From Rhodospirillaceae bacterium (lineage in GTDB: Bacteria; Pseudomonadota; Alphaproteobacteria; Rhodospirillales; JABJKH01), in NCBI GenBank assembly GCA_018660465.1, contig JABJKH010000018.1:1-62438 (forward strand): a stretch of DNA of 62,438 nt, read 5' to 3'. Both the position numbers and the translations under genes were made by a program. Under the pieces are notes generated by a model that was given only the letters and a program-made list of their open reading frames with translations, was not told the origin of the DNA and ran no database searches. Positions 47,070 to 55,274 of this stretch are shown in pieces. Within the stretch, counting starts at the first letter, position 1; each line of letters begins with the position of its first letter.

Positions 47070-48422
47070 ATGTCCACAGCCTTGCTGAATTCAGAAATCT
47101 ACCGCGATCTAGTGGGCACTGGCGAAATGCGGGAATTGTTTTCGGACAAGGGGACTCTCACACGCTGGCTGAATGTTGAGGCCGCACTGGCAATCGCGTG
47201 CGCTGGCGCCGGCGTCATTCCACAATCCGCCGCAGACGAAATTGCCGCCAAGGCCAAGCCCGAAAAGATCAACATGGAAAAGTTGAAAGAGCGCGCCGAT
47301 ATCGTCGGTCGCGCCATCGCCCCTATGGCAACGCAACTGGCTGAGGCTTGTGAAGGCGATGCCGGGTCCTATGTTCATTGGGGTGCGACCACTCAAGATA
47401 TCATGGATACCGGCGTGGTCCTGCAGATGCGCGACGGTTTTGATATTGTCGAACGGGATCTGAAGAAGCTCACTCAAGTTCTGTGCGCGCTCGCTGACAC
47501 CCACCGCAAAACCCTGATGGCGGGACGTACCGCTGGCCAACAAGCCATGCCGACATCTTTTGGCCTCAAGGCATCAGGCTGGGCGATGGAACTTCATCGT
47601 CATACTGAACGTTTAAATGAAGCTAGGGCGCGTGTTCTAACGGGTCAGTTCGGCGGGGCCGTGGGAACCTTGGCGTGGCTTGGTGACAAAGGGCTCGACG
47701 TTCAGGCACGGATGATGGAGGAATTGAACCTAGCCGTGCCGGTGCTGACTTGGCACACGTCCCGGGACACAATTGCTGAGGCCGGATTGCTCTTGATCGC
47801 AATCACTCAAACCCTCGGCAAACTGGCCGACGAGATTCATAACCTCGCGCGTTCTGAAATCTCGGAAGTCAGCGAGGCCTTCAAACCGGGTCGTGGTTCT
47901 TCCAGCACCATGGCGCAAAAAAGAAATCCGCGGTTTGCCGAATTTGTCGTCGCTATTTCCAGAATGACCCGCGCCCATGCGACGACCCTAATGGATGCCA
48001 TGGTTCAGGAACACGAACGCGCTGGGGGTCCGTGGATTCCAGAATGGGAAGCCATCCCTGATATCTTTATTCTGACCGGTGGAGCCTTGGATCAGAGCAT
48101 TTCAATGATGGATGGCCTTCACGTGGATAAGGCCCGCATGCGCAAGAATTTGGATTTAACTCAGGGCCTGCTGATGGCGGAGGCGGTGACGGTGGCGCTG
48201 GCCCGTCAAGTTGGCAAACAGAAAGCCCACAGCCTCGTCACGGATGCCTGTGGCGAAGCCCGCGACGGCGATGAAGACTTGTTGGACGTTCTGACCCGGA
48301 CTCGAGCCATAACGGATGCTGTCCCGCCGACTGAGTTAAAAGAACTTTTGGACCCCGCCAACTACCTAGGCGAAACCCAAAAAATTATCGATCATGTGTT
48401 GAATAAAATTGGCGCGTCGTAA
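47070..48422 (+). CDS. Aspartase/fumarase-superfamily lyase (PcaB/PurB-like)
   Basis: 450 aa. The superfamily signature GRGSSSTMAQKRNP replaces the more usual GSSxMPxKxNP: Ala-Gln stands where Pro-His is common. Other conserved parts are VEAALAIACAGAGVIP, the HWGATTQDIMDTG substrate loop and TAGQQAMPTSFGLKASGWAMEL. It resembles 3-carboxy-cis,cis-muconate cycloisomerase and adenylosuccinate lyase more than fumarase, but the operon context (flavoprotein, racemase-fold enzyme) argues for a catabolic elimination or cycloisomerisation. AAAGGAG lies about seven bases before the ATG and 12 bases separate it from the flavoprotein. Confidence 0.88.
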   Translation: MSTALLNSEIYRDLVGTGEMRELFSDKGTLTRWLNVEAALAIACAGAGVIPQSAADEIAAKAKPEKINMEKLKERADIVGRAIAPMATQLAEACEGDAGSYVHWGATTQDIMDTGVVLQMRDGFDIVERDLKKLTQVLCALADTHRKTLMAGRTAGQQAMPTSFGLKASGWAMELHRHTERLNEARARVLTGQFGGAVGTLAWLGDKGLDVQARMMEELNLAVPVLTWHTSRDTIAEAGLLLIAITQTLGKLADEIHNLARSEISEVSEAFKPGRGSSSTMAQKRNPRFAEFVVAISRMTRAHATTLMDAMVQEHERAGGPWIPEWEAIPDIFILTGGALDQSISMMDGLHVDKARMRKNLDLTQGLLMAEAVTVALARQVGKQKAHSLVTDACGEARDGDEDLLDVLTRTRAITDAVPPTELKELLDPANYLGETQKIIDHVLNKIGAS

Positions 48423-48501
48423 TCGCTCGTAATCCGGGTTATTAATTCGGGTAAACTAGATGAGGCGTAAAGGTTCCTATGCCAATACACGGGCAAAATT
48501 T

Positions 48502-48927
48502 TCAGCTATGTTCGTCTTCGAATTCCTCACAGCTAAATCCGAACTGATCCAAGGCGTCTTCCAGGTAGACAGCCAGCAAAGGCATGCCTAGCAGATAATC
48601 CGAGGTTTGCTTAGTCCAGCGCTCTTCCGCCAGTTCCAAAAGCCCGTCCCAATCCGCTTTAAAGCTGTCCCCTCGCCCGAGCCACGCCAGTGCGATGAGA
48701 TCGTGCTGCGCCTCAATGGGAAGCGAACTAATAAAGCCCGCAACTTCCAGATACGTCGGGTCGTTTTCATGTTCTTGGTGGACAGTCTCGTCCGCAATGA
48801 CAGTATCAATCACGTCACCGGCATATGCATCGTCGCCGTGATCGTCCTCAAGAACGGTTTCAATGTTTCGAAGCTGCCGTGCTTGAAACACAACATGACA
48901 GACATTCTCTGGTTTGATGTTTTTCAT
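48502..48927 (-). CDS. DUF3775 family protein
   Basis: 141 aa from the ATG at 48927 (MKNIKPENVCHVVFQARQL), which matches the usual family start; the frame extends 48 bases up. Acidic, with GFISSLPIEAQHDLIALAWLGRGD and ERWTKQTSDYLLGMPLLAVYLEDALDQFG, typical of this uncharacterised proteobacterial family. It converges with the lyase operon. Function unknown. Confidence 0.85.
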   Translation of the reverse strand: MKNIKPENVCHVVFQARQLRNIETVLEDDHGDDAYAGDVIDTVIADETVHQEHENDPTYLEVAGFISSLPIEAQHDLIALAWLGRGDSFKADWDGLLELAEERWTKQTSDYLLGMPLLAVYLEDALDQFGFSCEEFEDEHS

Positions 48928-49016
48928 AACTTGATCATGACGAAGCGGCCCAACTCCGACATTGACCAGGGTCAAGTGGTTGAATGGGGTGAAACTTATT
49001 TGTAATACCCATAGAT

Positions 49017-49030
49017 TTCGTGTATACGAA
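49017..49030. promoter_or_regulatory. Near-palindrome before the toxin-antitoxin pair
   Basis: TTCGTGTATACGAA has inverted outer arms (TTCGT/ACGAA) and a second inverted pair GTGTA/TACAC extends to 49038. It lies 26 bases before the antitoxin ATG. AbrB-type antitoxins commonly repress their own operon at such sites; here that is inferred. Confidence 0.45.
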
Positions 49031-49055
49031 TGTTTACACTATAAAGGGCGCAAGC

Positions 49056-49283
49056 ATGTTAAATCTTAAGGTTCGTAAGGTCGGGAATTCACTGAGCGTC
49101 ACGCTTCCTAAGGAAGCCGCATCACACCTCAAGGTCAGCGAGGGAGATTCTCTTTATCTGACCGAGGGTCCTGAAGGGGGCTATCTCGTTACCCCCTATG
49201 AGCCCGGCTTTGAGCAAAAAATGGAAAAGGCGGAAGAGATCATGGGCCGCTACCGCAACACGTTGCGCACTCTATCTAAATGA
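49056..49283 (+). CDS. AbrB/MazE-type antitoxin
   Basis: 75 aa from the ATG at 49056; the frame extends 36 bases upstream into the presumed operator. NLKVRKVGNSLSVTLPKEAASHLKVSEGDSLYLTEG is the swapped-hairpin AbrB DNA-binding domain; the C-terminal half (PGFEQKMEKAEEIMGRYRNTLRTLSK) is a charged helix likely to bind the toxin. Its stop overlaps the Doc start by four bases. Confidence 0.9.
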   Translation: MLNLKVRKVGNSLSVTLPKEAASHLKVSEGDSLYLTEGPEGGYLVTPYEPGFEQKMEKAEEIMGRYRNTLRTLSK

Positions 49284-49672
49284 CAGAATGGATTTGGATT
49301 AATCTACCCGAAGTCCTGGCCATTCACGCACGCCAGCTTGCCGACCATGGCGGGGCATCGGGGGTTCGAGACCAAGGGCTATTGGAATCAGCCCTCGCCC
49401 GCCCGCAACAGAAATTCGCCTACGACACCCCTAACTTAGCTGACTTGTCGACTGCCTATACATCGGGAATTGTCCGCAATCATCCATTTGTTGATGGCAA
49501 TAAACGAACCGGCTTCGTCGTCGGCATCCTCTTTCTGGAAATTAACGGCGCGACATTCGGCGCGACAGAAACTGATGCAGCCCAGACTGTTATCGATTTC
49601 GCAGCAGGAAATTGTGACGACGAATTTTATGCTCGTTGGTTAGAAGGTAATATCACCCTAAGAGACCAGTGA
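49280..49672 (+). CDS. doc: Doc-type toxin of the Fic/Doc family
   Basis: 130 aa. The Fic/Doc motif HPFVDGNKRTGF is intact, and ASGVRDQGLLESALARPQQKFAY is typical of Doc. In phage P1 Doc phosphorylates EF-Tu and stops translation; the D-G-N-K-R form fits the kinase-type Doc rather than AMP-transferring Fic. The partner here is an AbrB-type antitoxin instead of Phd, a combination found in many chromosomal modules. Confidence 0.92.
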   Translation: MTEWIWINLPEVLAIHARQLADHGGASGVRDQGLLESALARPQQKFAYDTPNLADLSTAYTSGIVRNHPFVDGNKRTGFVVGILFLEINGATFGATETDAAQTVIDFAAGNCDDEFYARWLEGNITLRDQ

Positions 49673-49852
49673 TGACCGCTTTCGTTAGTCGTTATTCATG
49701 GTTTAAATGGAGATCTTGCTCCAACTTCCGTCCACAGAAAACGTCTTTTATCCCCAGGCACCAGACTTTTTCTAACGCCGTGTTTGACGGTATTCTCTGG
49801 AACCTCAGGAGAGCTTGGGGCCTTTTAAAATTCTTTACGAATGGAGCACGGC

Positions 49853-50098
49853 ATGGCGGATGTTGGAGGTATTGCAGGGGAGCGGTTACGCGCCTTTGTT
49901 GAGCGGGTTGAACGGCTGGAAGAAGAAAAGGCCGCCCTGATGGCCGACATCAAGGAAGTCTATGCCGAAGCAAAAGGCGTCGGGTTCGATGTCAAAATTC
50001 TGCGCAAAATTATCGGCCTTCGAAAGCTGGATAAATCGGACCGCCAGGAACAGGAAGAGGTATTGTCGATCTATATGCGTGCGCTGGATATGGAGTAA
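49853..50098 (+). CDS. gapR: GapR-like nucleoid protein (DUF2312)
   Basis: 81 aa from the ATG at 49853, with GGAG upstream. RLRAFVERVERLEEEKAALMADIKEVYAEAKGVGFDVKILRKIIGLRKLDKSDRQEQEEVL is the DUF2312 coiled-coil domain. In Caulobacter, GapR clamps overtwisted DNA ahead of replication and transcription and assists topoisomerases. The family is alphaproteobacterial, which supports the taxonomic reading. It stands alone between the toxin gene and the convergent lipid-transport operon. Confidence 0.92.
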   Translation: MADVGGIAGERLRAFVERVERLEEEKAALMADIKEVYAEAKGVGFDVKILRKIIGLRKLDKSDRQEQEEVLSIYMRALDME

Positions 50099-50108
50099 GC
50101 GCTAAAGC

Positions 50109-50732
50109 TTACTTTATAAGGTCACGAACGTAATCGCTGTAAACCTGTGAGAGCGCTATATTCGCGGCCTTAACACCGTCAGCAACGGTCGTCCCCTCCG
50201 CTGCAACTTTCTTCGCATAGGTTCCCCAATAGACAAGATTATCGGTGCCGGCCTGGCGCAATCCCAGTTCCATTTCTAGAACCACATGAGGGGCTGCATC
50301 GCGAACTTGTTCGAAGCGTTTGATTTTTCCTGAAATGATAAAGTCTGGTGCCACCCGCATTTCGGCTGTCACGACTGTTTTAGCGATCCCCGCCGCCCGC
50401 AGATACTCAATCAACTGATCGCGCAATAGCACCGTCGGCGGTTCTGTCCAGAAATGGTAATGATAGTCCATCAATTGATTGGGCTTGTCGCTGGCGCTGT
50501 AAACGATGGGGCGGCCCGCAACCAATCCATCCGCTGAAAAACGATCAATTTCAACGATGCCATCTAATTTGGGCTGGGCCTGAACTTTTGCAGGTGATGG
50601 GAGGCGGAGGCGATAATAATGATCCTGTGGGACAACTTGCGGTTGGGCGCAGCCAACCAGCAGAATCCCCGCCATTAAAATCATTGCCACATTAAATTTG
50701 CTCACGGGTCGCCCTCTGTTCAATCTGATCAT
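50109..50732 (-). CDS. ABC-type transport auxiliary lipoprotein
   Basis: 207 aa. Lipobox ILLVGC followed by a periplasmic domain of the ABC_trans_aux/PqiC type (DHYYRLRLPSPAKV, VEIDRFSADGLVAGRPIVYSASDKPNQLMDYHYHFWTEPPTVLLRDQLIEYLR). Last gene of the MCE operon, starting directly after the mlaD stop. It probably links the transporter to the outer membrane; no mlaC-like gene is present in the operon. Confidence 0.88.
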   Translation of the reverse strand: MIRLNRGRPVSKFNVAMILMAGILLVGCAQPQVVPQDHYYRLRLPSPAKVQAQPKLDGIVEIDRFSADGLVAGRPIVYSASDKPNQLMDYHYHFWTEPPTVLLRDQLIEYLRAAGIAKTVVTAEMRVAPDFIISGKIKRFEQVRDAAPHVVLEMELGLRQAGTDNLVYWGTYAKKVAAEGTTVADGVKAANIALSQVYSDYVRDLIK

Positions 50733-51767
50733 CTACTTAGCGCTTTCCTCAGGGCGCGCACCGCTTAACAGCAATCCAGGGTTTTGGCGGATTTGGCGAC
50801 TGAATTCCTTCATATTACGGGCGGCTTCTTCCATATTCTGATTTACCGAATCAATATGACGGGCAAGGGAATCCATAACATAGCGCATATCGATAATGGT
50901 CTTTTCAATATCCAGCTTGTTGTCGCGGACTGTGGTATTGATATCGCCGACCAAGGAATTCACATTACCGACCGTTCCGCTCATATTGGAGAGCAGTCCG
51001 TCCAGCTTAGCCTGCGATTTGTCCAAGGTATTTGATAAGTCCACAAAATTTCCTGCGGCCGTGTCCATTTTTGCAACAACGCCCTCAAATTTTAACTTAT
51101 TCACCCGGCCGATCATGCCGTTCAATTGGTCACTCATATTTTTCATACGAACTGTAAAGTCTTCAACGTTATCGACAATTTGTGGAGTGCGTTCGGACAA
51201 ATCCCGCGCCAGAGTCCCAATATCCCGGATCAAGACCTTGCCGTCTTTTTCCAGCAACGTGCCCATGGTGCCAACAGCCTTGTTCACAGTGCCCAGCAAC
51301 GGCTTCAGACTTGTTTCACTAAGTTCCCGCATATCCTCCGCCACCGACGAAATGGCTGCAAAGATATTGCCTTGTTCCTTACCCTTAAGCTGGGTGCCGG
51401 GTTTAAGCGAGGTTGGACTATCGCCAGCAGTGATGGAGAGGCTGGCGGCCGCTAGAAGACCTGAGATCGAAATCTGCATGACGCTGTTTTCAGGAATTTT
51501 CCAGCCCTCGCGAACGCTGAAATCAACCCGGAACTGCATTCGACCTTGCTTAGGCTTCGGCTCAATAGTTTCCACCTGGCCAACGTGAAACCCTTCATAG
51601 AGCACCCGTGTCCCCACCTTAATGCCGGTGACGTTGTTGTAGATAGAGTAGTACGTTTCCGTGCCGCCGGTTCGTCCGGTCAGGGTGGCAATTCCGACCA
51701 CGAACCCGATCAAGGCCACCAACACAAAGCTGCCGACAACTAAGTAATTGATGTGGTTGCTCTTCAT
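50733..51767 (-). CDS. mlaD: MlaD/MCE-domain substrate-binding protein
   Basis: 344 aa. One N-terminal membrane anchor (about 7-28), one MCE domain (about 37-118: GTETYYSIYNNVTGIKVGTRVLYEGFHVGQVETIEP) and a long helical C-terminal region with heptad-like Leu and Val spacing. MCE proteins form hexamers that shuttle lipids between membranes. It overlaps the ATPase gene by four bases. Confidence 0.93.
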   Translation of the reverse strand: MKSNHINYLVVGSFVLVALIGFVVGIATLTGRTGGTETYYSIYNNVTGIKVGTRVLYEGFHVGQVETIEPKPKQGRMQFRVDFSVREGWKIPENSVMQISISGLLAAASLSITAGDSPTSLKPGTQLKGKEQGNIFAAISSVAEDMRELSETSLKPLLGTVNKAVGTMGTLLEKDGKVLIRDIGTLARDLSERTPQIVDNVEDFTVRMKNMSDQLNGMIGRVNKLKFEGVVAKMDTAAGNFVDLSNTLDKSQAKLDGLLSNMSGTVGNVNSLVGDINTTVRDNKLDIEKTIIDMRYVMDSLARHIDSVNQNMEEAARNMKEFSRQIRQNPGLLLSGARPEESAK

Positions 51768-52612
51768 AAGTTTAAGTCTTTCACGCTGCCGTCACCGGTT
51801 AACCGGCGTAAATACTCTTCTGGATGAATTTCGCCATCCTCGGCGCTTCTATTCAACAAATTCTGAATATAAGTGCTTTTGTGCTTTTTAACCTCAGAGA
51901 CCGTACCGATAAAGACTATTTCCCCATCATCCACGACGGCAATACGGTCCGCTATTTTAAAAGCACTTTCAACTTCGTGGGTAATCACGACAACGCTCAT
52001 ACCCAGCACATCGCGAAGCTTAATAATAAGATCATCCAGCGCCGACGCTGTCATGGGGTCCAGACCTGACGACGGTTCATCGCAGAACAGAATCTTTGGA
52101 TCCATAACAATGGCGCGAGCCAGGGCCGCTCGTTTCAACATACCACCCGAAAGCTCCGATGGCATTAGGTGGCCGAATTTCGACAACCCCACGACTTCCA
52201 ACTTCATCCGCGTCATGATTTCCATGGTTTGCCGATCCAACTTCGAATGCTCGGTCAGTGGCAACATGATATTCTGTTCAACCGTCAGTGAACTCAACAA
52301 CGCGCCCCCTTGAAACGCCACGCCAATATCCCGTCTGAGATCAAATAGGGCCTCGGCTCCAATAGCACTCACATCGCTGTTCAGTAACGTTACTGACCCT
52401 GATGTAGGAAGTTCAAGGGCAAGCATATGGCGAAGCAGTGTACTTTTGCCCGATCCACTGCGTCCCATAACGACCATAATTTCGCCTTCGTGAACCGAAA
52501 CGTTAACCCCGTTCAACACCATGCGTGGTCCGTAGTGGGCGACGACATCGGTCACTTCAATGACTTTGGCGCGATCTTCCTTGATCTTCTTTTTGGTCAT
52601 TCGTTTCGTCAT
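51764..52612 (-). CDS. mlaF: MlaF-type ABC transporter ATPase
   Basis: 282 aa. Walker A GRSGSGKSTLL, signature LSGGMLKRAALARA, Walker B ILFCDEPSSGLDP and the switch His in VVITHE are all present. It powers the MCE lipid transporter. ATGA overlaps link it to mlaE before and mlaD after. A basic N-terminal extension (MTKRMTKKKIKEDR) precedes the domain; a second in-frame ATG lies 12 bases inside. Confidence 0.95.
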   Translation of the reverse strand: MTKRMTKKKIKEDRAKVIEVTDVVAHYGPRMVLNGVNVSVHEGEIMVVMGRSGSGKSTLLRHMLALELPTSGSVTLLNSDVSAIGAEALFDLRRDIGVAFQGGALLSSLTVEQNIMLPLTEHSKLDRQTMEIMTRMKLEVVGLSKFGHLMPSELSGGMLKRAALARAIVMDPKILFCDEPSSGLDPMTASALDDLIIKLRDVLGMSVVVITHEVESAFKIADRIAVVDDGEIVFIGTVSEVKKHKSTYIQNLLNRSAEDGEIHPEEYLRRLTGDGSVKDLNL

Positions 52613-53427
52613 ATTTGAGTTACCACGAGGGCAAAAACCATATCCGTGATAACAATGGCGGCAATGGATTGCACGACGGCATGGGTTGTGACCTTACCAA
52701 CACCTTCAGCCCCTCCCTTTACCGATGCACCGTTCACCACACCAATAACCGCAATCAACACGGCAAAAATTATGCTTTTCCCGAGACCGTGTAATAAATC
52801 ATCAATCGTAAGAATATTGATGACGTCCTTACTGAAGGCCATCATGCTCATTCCCAATTCCCACTGCACATAAAGACCGGCTGAATACAGCCCCACGTAA
52901 ATACTAAGTAACGTCAATGCGGGCACCATAACAACCATGGCAAGCAGGGCCGGAACCACGAGAAAGCGAACCGGGTTAATCCCCATGACGTTTAGGGCAT
53001 CAAGTTCTTCATTAATCTTCATGGTGCCAATTCGCGCGGCCAGCCCTGAGCCAGAACGGGCTGCCACCATGATTGCGGTAATCAGCGGTCCGAATTCACG
53101 CACGGTTGAAAGAGCAATGCCAATAACAACCCTTGATTCTGCTCCGAACAATCGAAGGGCGTAGATCCCCTGGATCGCCAACATGACACCGATGGTAGCC
53201 CCCATGATCGCCATGATGAAAATAGCGTGGATGCCAATTTCGACCATTTGCGTGATGACGTGATTTAAGCGAACGGGCTGGCGAAGTCTTGGACCTACAA
53301 ACAACCAATAAAAGCTTTGGCCCAGCAGAACACCACAAGTGCCGGCTTCCTCAATTCCCGCAATTACCGTGCGACCGGTTCTTTCGGCGGCGCGGTATAA
53401 AAAATTATTGGAATGACCGGACTCCAT
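52609..53427 (-). CDS. mlaE: MlaE-type ABC transporter permease
   Basis: 272 aa with five to six membrane segments and the MlaE (DUF140) core: VEIGIHAIFIMAIMGATIGVMLAIQ, EFGPLITAIMVAARSGSGLAARIGTMKINEELDALNVMGINPVRFLVVPALLAM. It starts nine bases after the STAS gene and overlaps mlaF by four bases. Confidence 0.94.
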   Translation of the reverse strand: MESGHSNNFLYRAAERTGRTVIAGIEEAGTCGVLLGQSFYWLFVGPRLRQPVRLNHVITQMVEIGIHAIFIMAIMGATIGVMLAIQGIYALRLFGAESRVVIGIALSTVREFGPLITAIMVAARSGSGLAARIGTMKINEELDALNVMGINPVRFLVVPALLAMVVMVPALTLLSIYVGLYSAGLYVQWELGMSMMAFSKDVINILTIDDLLHGLGKSIIFAVLIAVIGVVNGASVKGGAEGVGKVTTHAVVQSIAAIVITDMVFALVVTQI

Positions 53428-53436
53428 TTGGGACTA

Positions 53437-53769
53437 TCAGTCTAAGCTCTTTAGACCGGCCTCACGGCTCTCGTGAATAGCGAAGACGGAATCCAGTCTC
53501 GCCAAGCTTAAAACTCGCATCGCAGCGTCACTAACGCCGGCTAGCGCAAACTCGTGGCCTGACTTGCGCGCACTCTGCAATGCCTCGACCATACACGCGA
53601 TCCCTGAGCTATCGATGTAGGTCACGCCGGACAAATCGGCCAGGACCGGCATGTTCTTAGCAACGCTTTCCAAAAGCACCTTCCTGCAGTCCGGCGAACT
53701 GTCCAAATCCACATCCCCTTCAAAGGTGATGATAATCGCGCCATTTTCTTCGCTGGTTGTATGATCCAT
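53437..53769 (-). CDS. STAS-domain protein (anti-sigma antagonist or MlaB type)
   Basis: 110 aa. GAIIITFEGDVDLDSSPDCRKVLLE and VTYIDSSGIACMVEAL form a STAS domain with the Ser pair (DSSGI) that is phosphorylated in RsbV/SpoIIAA. In Mla systems a STAS protein (MlaB) binds the ATPase. Here it lies between an RsbW-like kinase and mlaE, nine bases from each, so it could serve as MlaB, as an RsbV-like antagonist, or as both. Confidence 0.9.
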   Translation of the reverse strand: MDHTTSEENGAIIITFEGDVDLDSSPDCRKVLLESVAKNMPVLADLSGVTYIDSSGIACMVEALQSARKSGHEFALAGVSDAAMRVLSLARLDSVFAIHESREAGLKSLD

Positions 53770-53778
53770 CTTATTGCC

Positions 53779-54225
53779 TCAAGAAATTCGTTTTACCATT
53801 CGCAACAAATTACCTCCGTCCGAAGGCGGCGGCATAAATTCGACCCTGTCCATTACTTCGGCGATGAAATGAGTGCCGAGACCGCCTGGACGCAAATCAT
53901 TCAGGTCCCTTGGCTTCACCATTTCAACGTCGATCGATTCTGCAAAATCGCGCAGCATGACAACAAGTTCACGATCTTCCTGAAATATATTAAGGGTAAT
54001 TTCCCCTTCTTGATCCTCACCATAGGCGTGGCGAATGATATTTTGGCAGGCCTCATCAACGGCAAGCACCAAGTCTTGGACGACCTCTGTTCCACAGCCT
54101 AACTTTTGAGCCATCATTGTTACGTCTTTGCGTACAGCCTTCAATTCATTGGCGCGCGATTGGAACGTTCGGGTAAGAACTGGGCTCGGACCCGCCGGCA
54201 TGTCCTTCATGATCATCTGTTCCAT
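53779..54225 (-). CDS. RsbW-like serine kinase / anti-sigma factor
   Basis: 148 aa, a HATPase_c_2 domain: the N-box VLAVDEACQNIIRHAYG, an acidic ATP-binding segment (LRDFAESIDVE) and the G-box RPGGLGTHFIAEVMDRVEF. Proteins of this type phosphorylate STAS partners and may sequester a sigma factor. It is the first gene of the operon running through the MCE transporter; no sigma-factor gene or PP2C phosphatase is nearby. Confidence 0.9.
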   Translation of the reverse strand: MEQMIMKDMPAGPSPVLTRTFQSRANELKAVRKDVTMMAQKLGCGTEVVQDLVLAVDEACQNIIRHAYGEDQEGEITLNIFQEDRELVVMLRDFAESIDVEMVKPRDLNDLRPGGLGTHFIAEVMDRVEFMPPPSDGGNLLRMVKRIS

Positions 54226-54390
54226 CCGCCCGATAAGCCCTTTAATTCTATTGATTTGTGGTTCATGGCCGCACTATGCCCTTAAATAGATGCCTGAGCA
54301 ATCAGGGACAAGCATTCCTAACCTCCACGTTGACGGCAGAAGAGAAGCAGTCGATACTTTGCTGCACGTATTTAACAAAGAGGAGAAGTC

Positions 54391-54708
54391 ATGGTTGTAG
54401 AAAACAGACGTGATAAACGATACTCCCTCAGTTCGATCGAAGTGTCCGTAAACGGTGCGGTTGGGAAAATCGTCGATGTGTCCGCCCGCGGTGTATTGGT
54501 CTCAGACATCAAAGGTGACTTTGGTTTGGATGACCCGTGCAAAGTGATCTTTCAAGTTCCGCTGCACGGCCACATAACAGAATATACTGTTGATGGGACG
54601 GTGGTGCGGCGAATTGTCGAAGTCATGGGAATTAGTTTTCCGGCACCCACAAGCGCTTGGCCAGCTGTTCTCGCTCTTTTGGAGATCATTGAAACAGAAG
54701 GCGAGTGA
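54391..54708 (+). CDS. PilZ-domain protein, probable c-di-GMP receptor
   Basis: 105 aa, a single PilZ domain. RRDKR near the N-terminus and DVSARG match the two ligand-binding motifs (RxxxR and [D/N]xSxxG). AAAGAGGAGAAG precedes the ATG. No cyclase or phosphodiesterase for c-di-GMP is in the window. It is divergent from the RsbW-STAS-Mla operon and lies about 100 bases before the second cyclic-nucleotide-binding gene. Confidence 0.9.
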   Translation: MVVENRRDKRYSLSSIEVSVNGAVGKIVDVSARGVLVSDIKGDFGLDDPCKVIFQVPLHGHITEYTVDGTVVRRIVEVMGISFPAPTSAWPAVLALLEIIETEGE

Positions 54709-54804
54709 TGCCTGTTTCTAACCATATATCATGTTACAGAACGTTGACGGAAAGAACCTATTACTCGATAATTTAATTCAACCTTTGATTAGAAGTTTAA
54801 AATC

Positions 54805-55248
54805 ATGTCAGACGCAGGTAATTCAGACGAAGTCGCTCCCTCAGATGCTGGTCAACGGTCGGCAAGCGAGGCGAACAGCAAGGTTGAACTCCGGGTCATT
54901 AATCCCAATCACCACGTCTTTCGCGAAGGTGAAGTTGGTGACATTGCATTTATTGTCCGAACTGGGACTATTGAAGTCTACAAAATGACGGACACTGGCG
55001 AGCTCATACTCGGAACGGTCGGTAAGGGTGGCATGTTCGGTGAAATGGCGTTGATCGACAATCAACCGCGCATGGCGTCGGCTCGGGCCAAGGATGAAGA
55101 TGTCGAACTCATGGTCATCACACGTCAAATGCTAGAAAAAAAATTGGCCGGCATGGACCCGTTCATAAAGGCGCTGGTAAACATCATGACCAGCCATATT
55201 CGGACACTGGCCAAGTCGCTTAGCGACTCGAACGTAAGCGCTTCTTAA
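54805..55248 (+). CDS. Single-domain cyclic-nucleotide-binding protein, paralogue
   Basis: 147 aa. HHVFREGEVGDIAFIVRTGTIEVYK and the cassette GGMFGEMALIDNQPRMASARAKD are those of a cAMP/cGMP-binding domain. The closing helices MDPFIKALVNIMTSHIRTLAKS match the other copy at 24691-25170, and both have a variable Ser/Asn-rich N-terminus and no output domain. It probably works by protein-protein contact. The start has no strong ribosome-binding site. Confidence 0.88.
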   Translation: MSDAGNSDEVAPSDAGQRSASEANSKVELRVINPNHHVFREGEVGDIAFIVRTGTIEVYKMTDTGELILGTVGKGGMFGEMALIDNQPRMASARAKDEDVELMVITRQMLEKKLAGMDPFIKALVNIMTSHIRTLAKSLSDSNVSAS

Positions 55249-55274
55249 ATTTTCTGTACCTGCTCGACCACTTC

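Noticed and set aside
49669-49902. 77-codon frame overlapping the end of doc
   Set aside because: Composition is unlike a protein (many Trp, Arg and Cys), and it overlaps the well-supported gapR start in another frame.
51764-53427. Toluene-tolerance (Ttg2) efflux assignment for the MCE operon
   Set aside because: That is the older name for the same family; the gene content fits a lipid transporter and nothing indicates solvent efflux.
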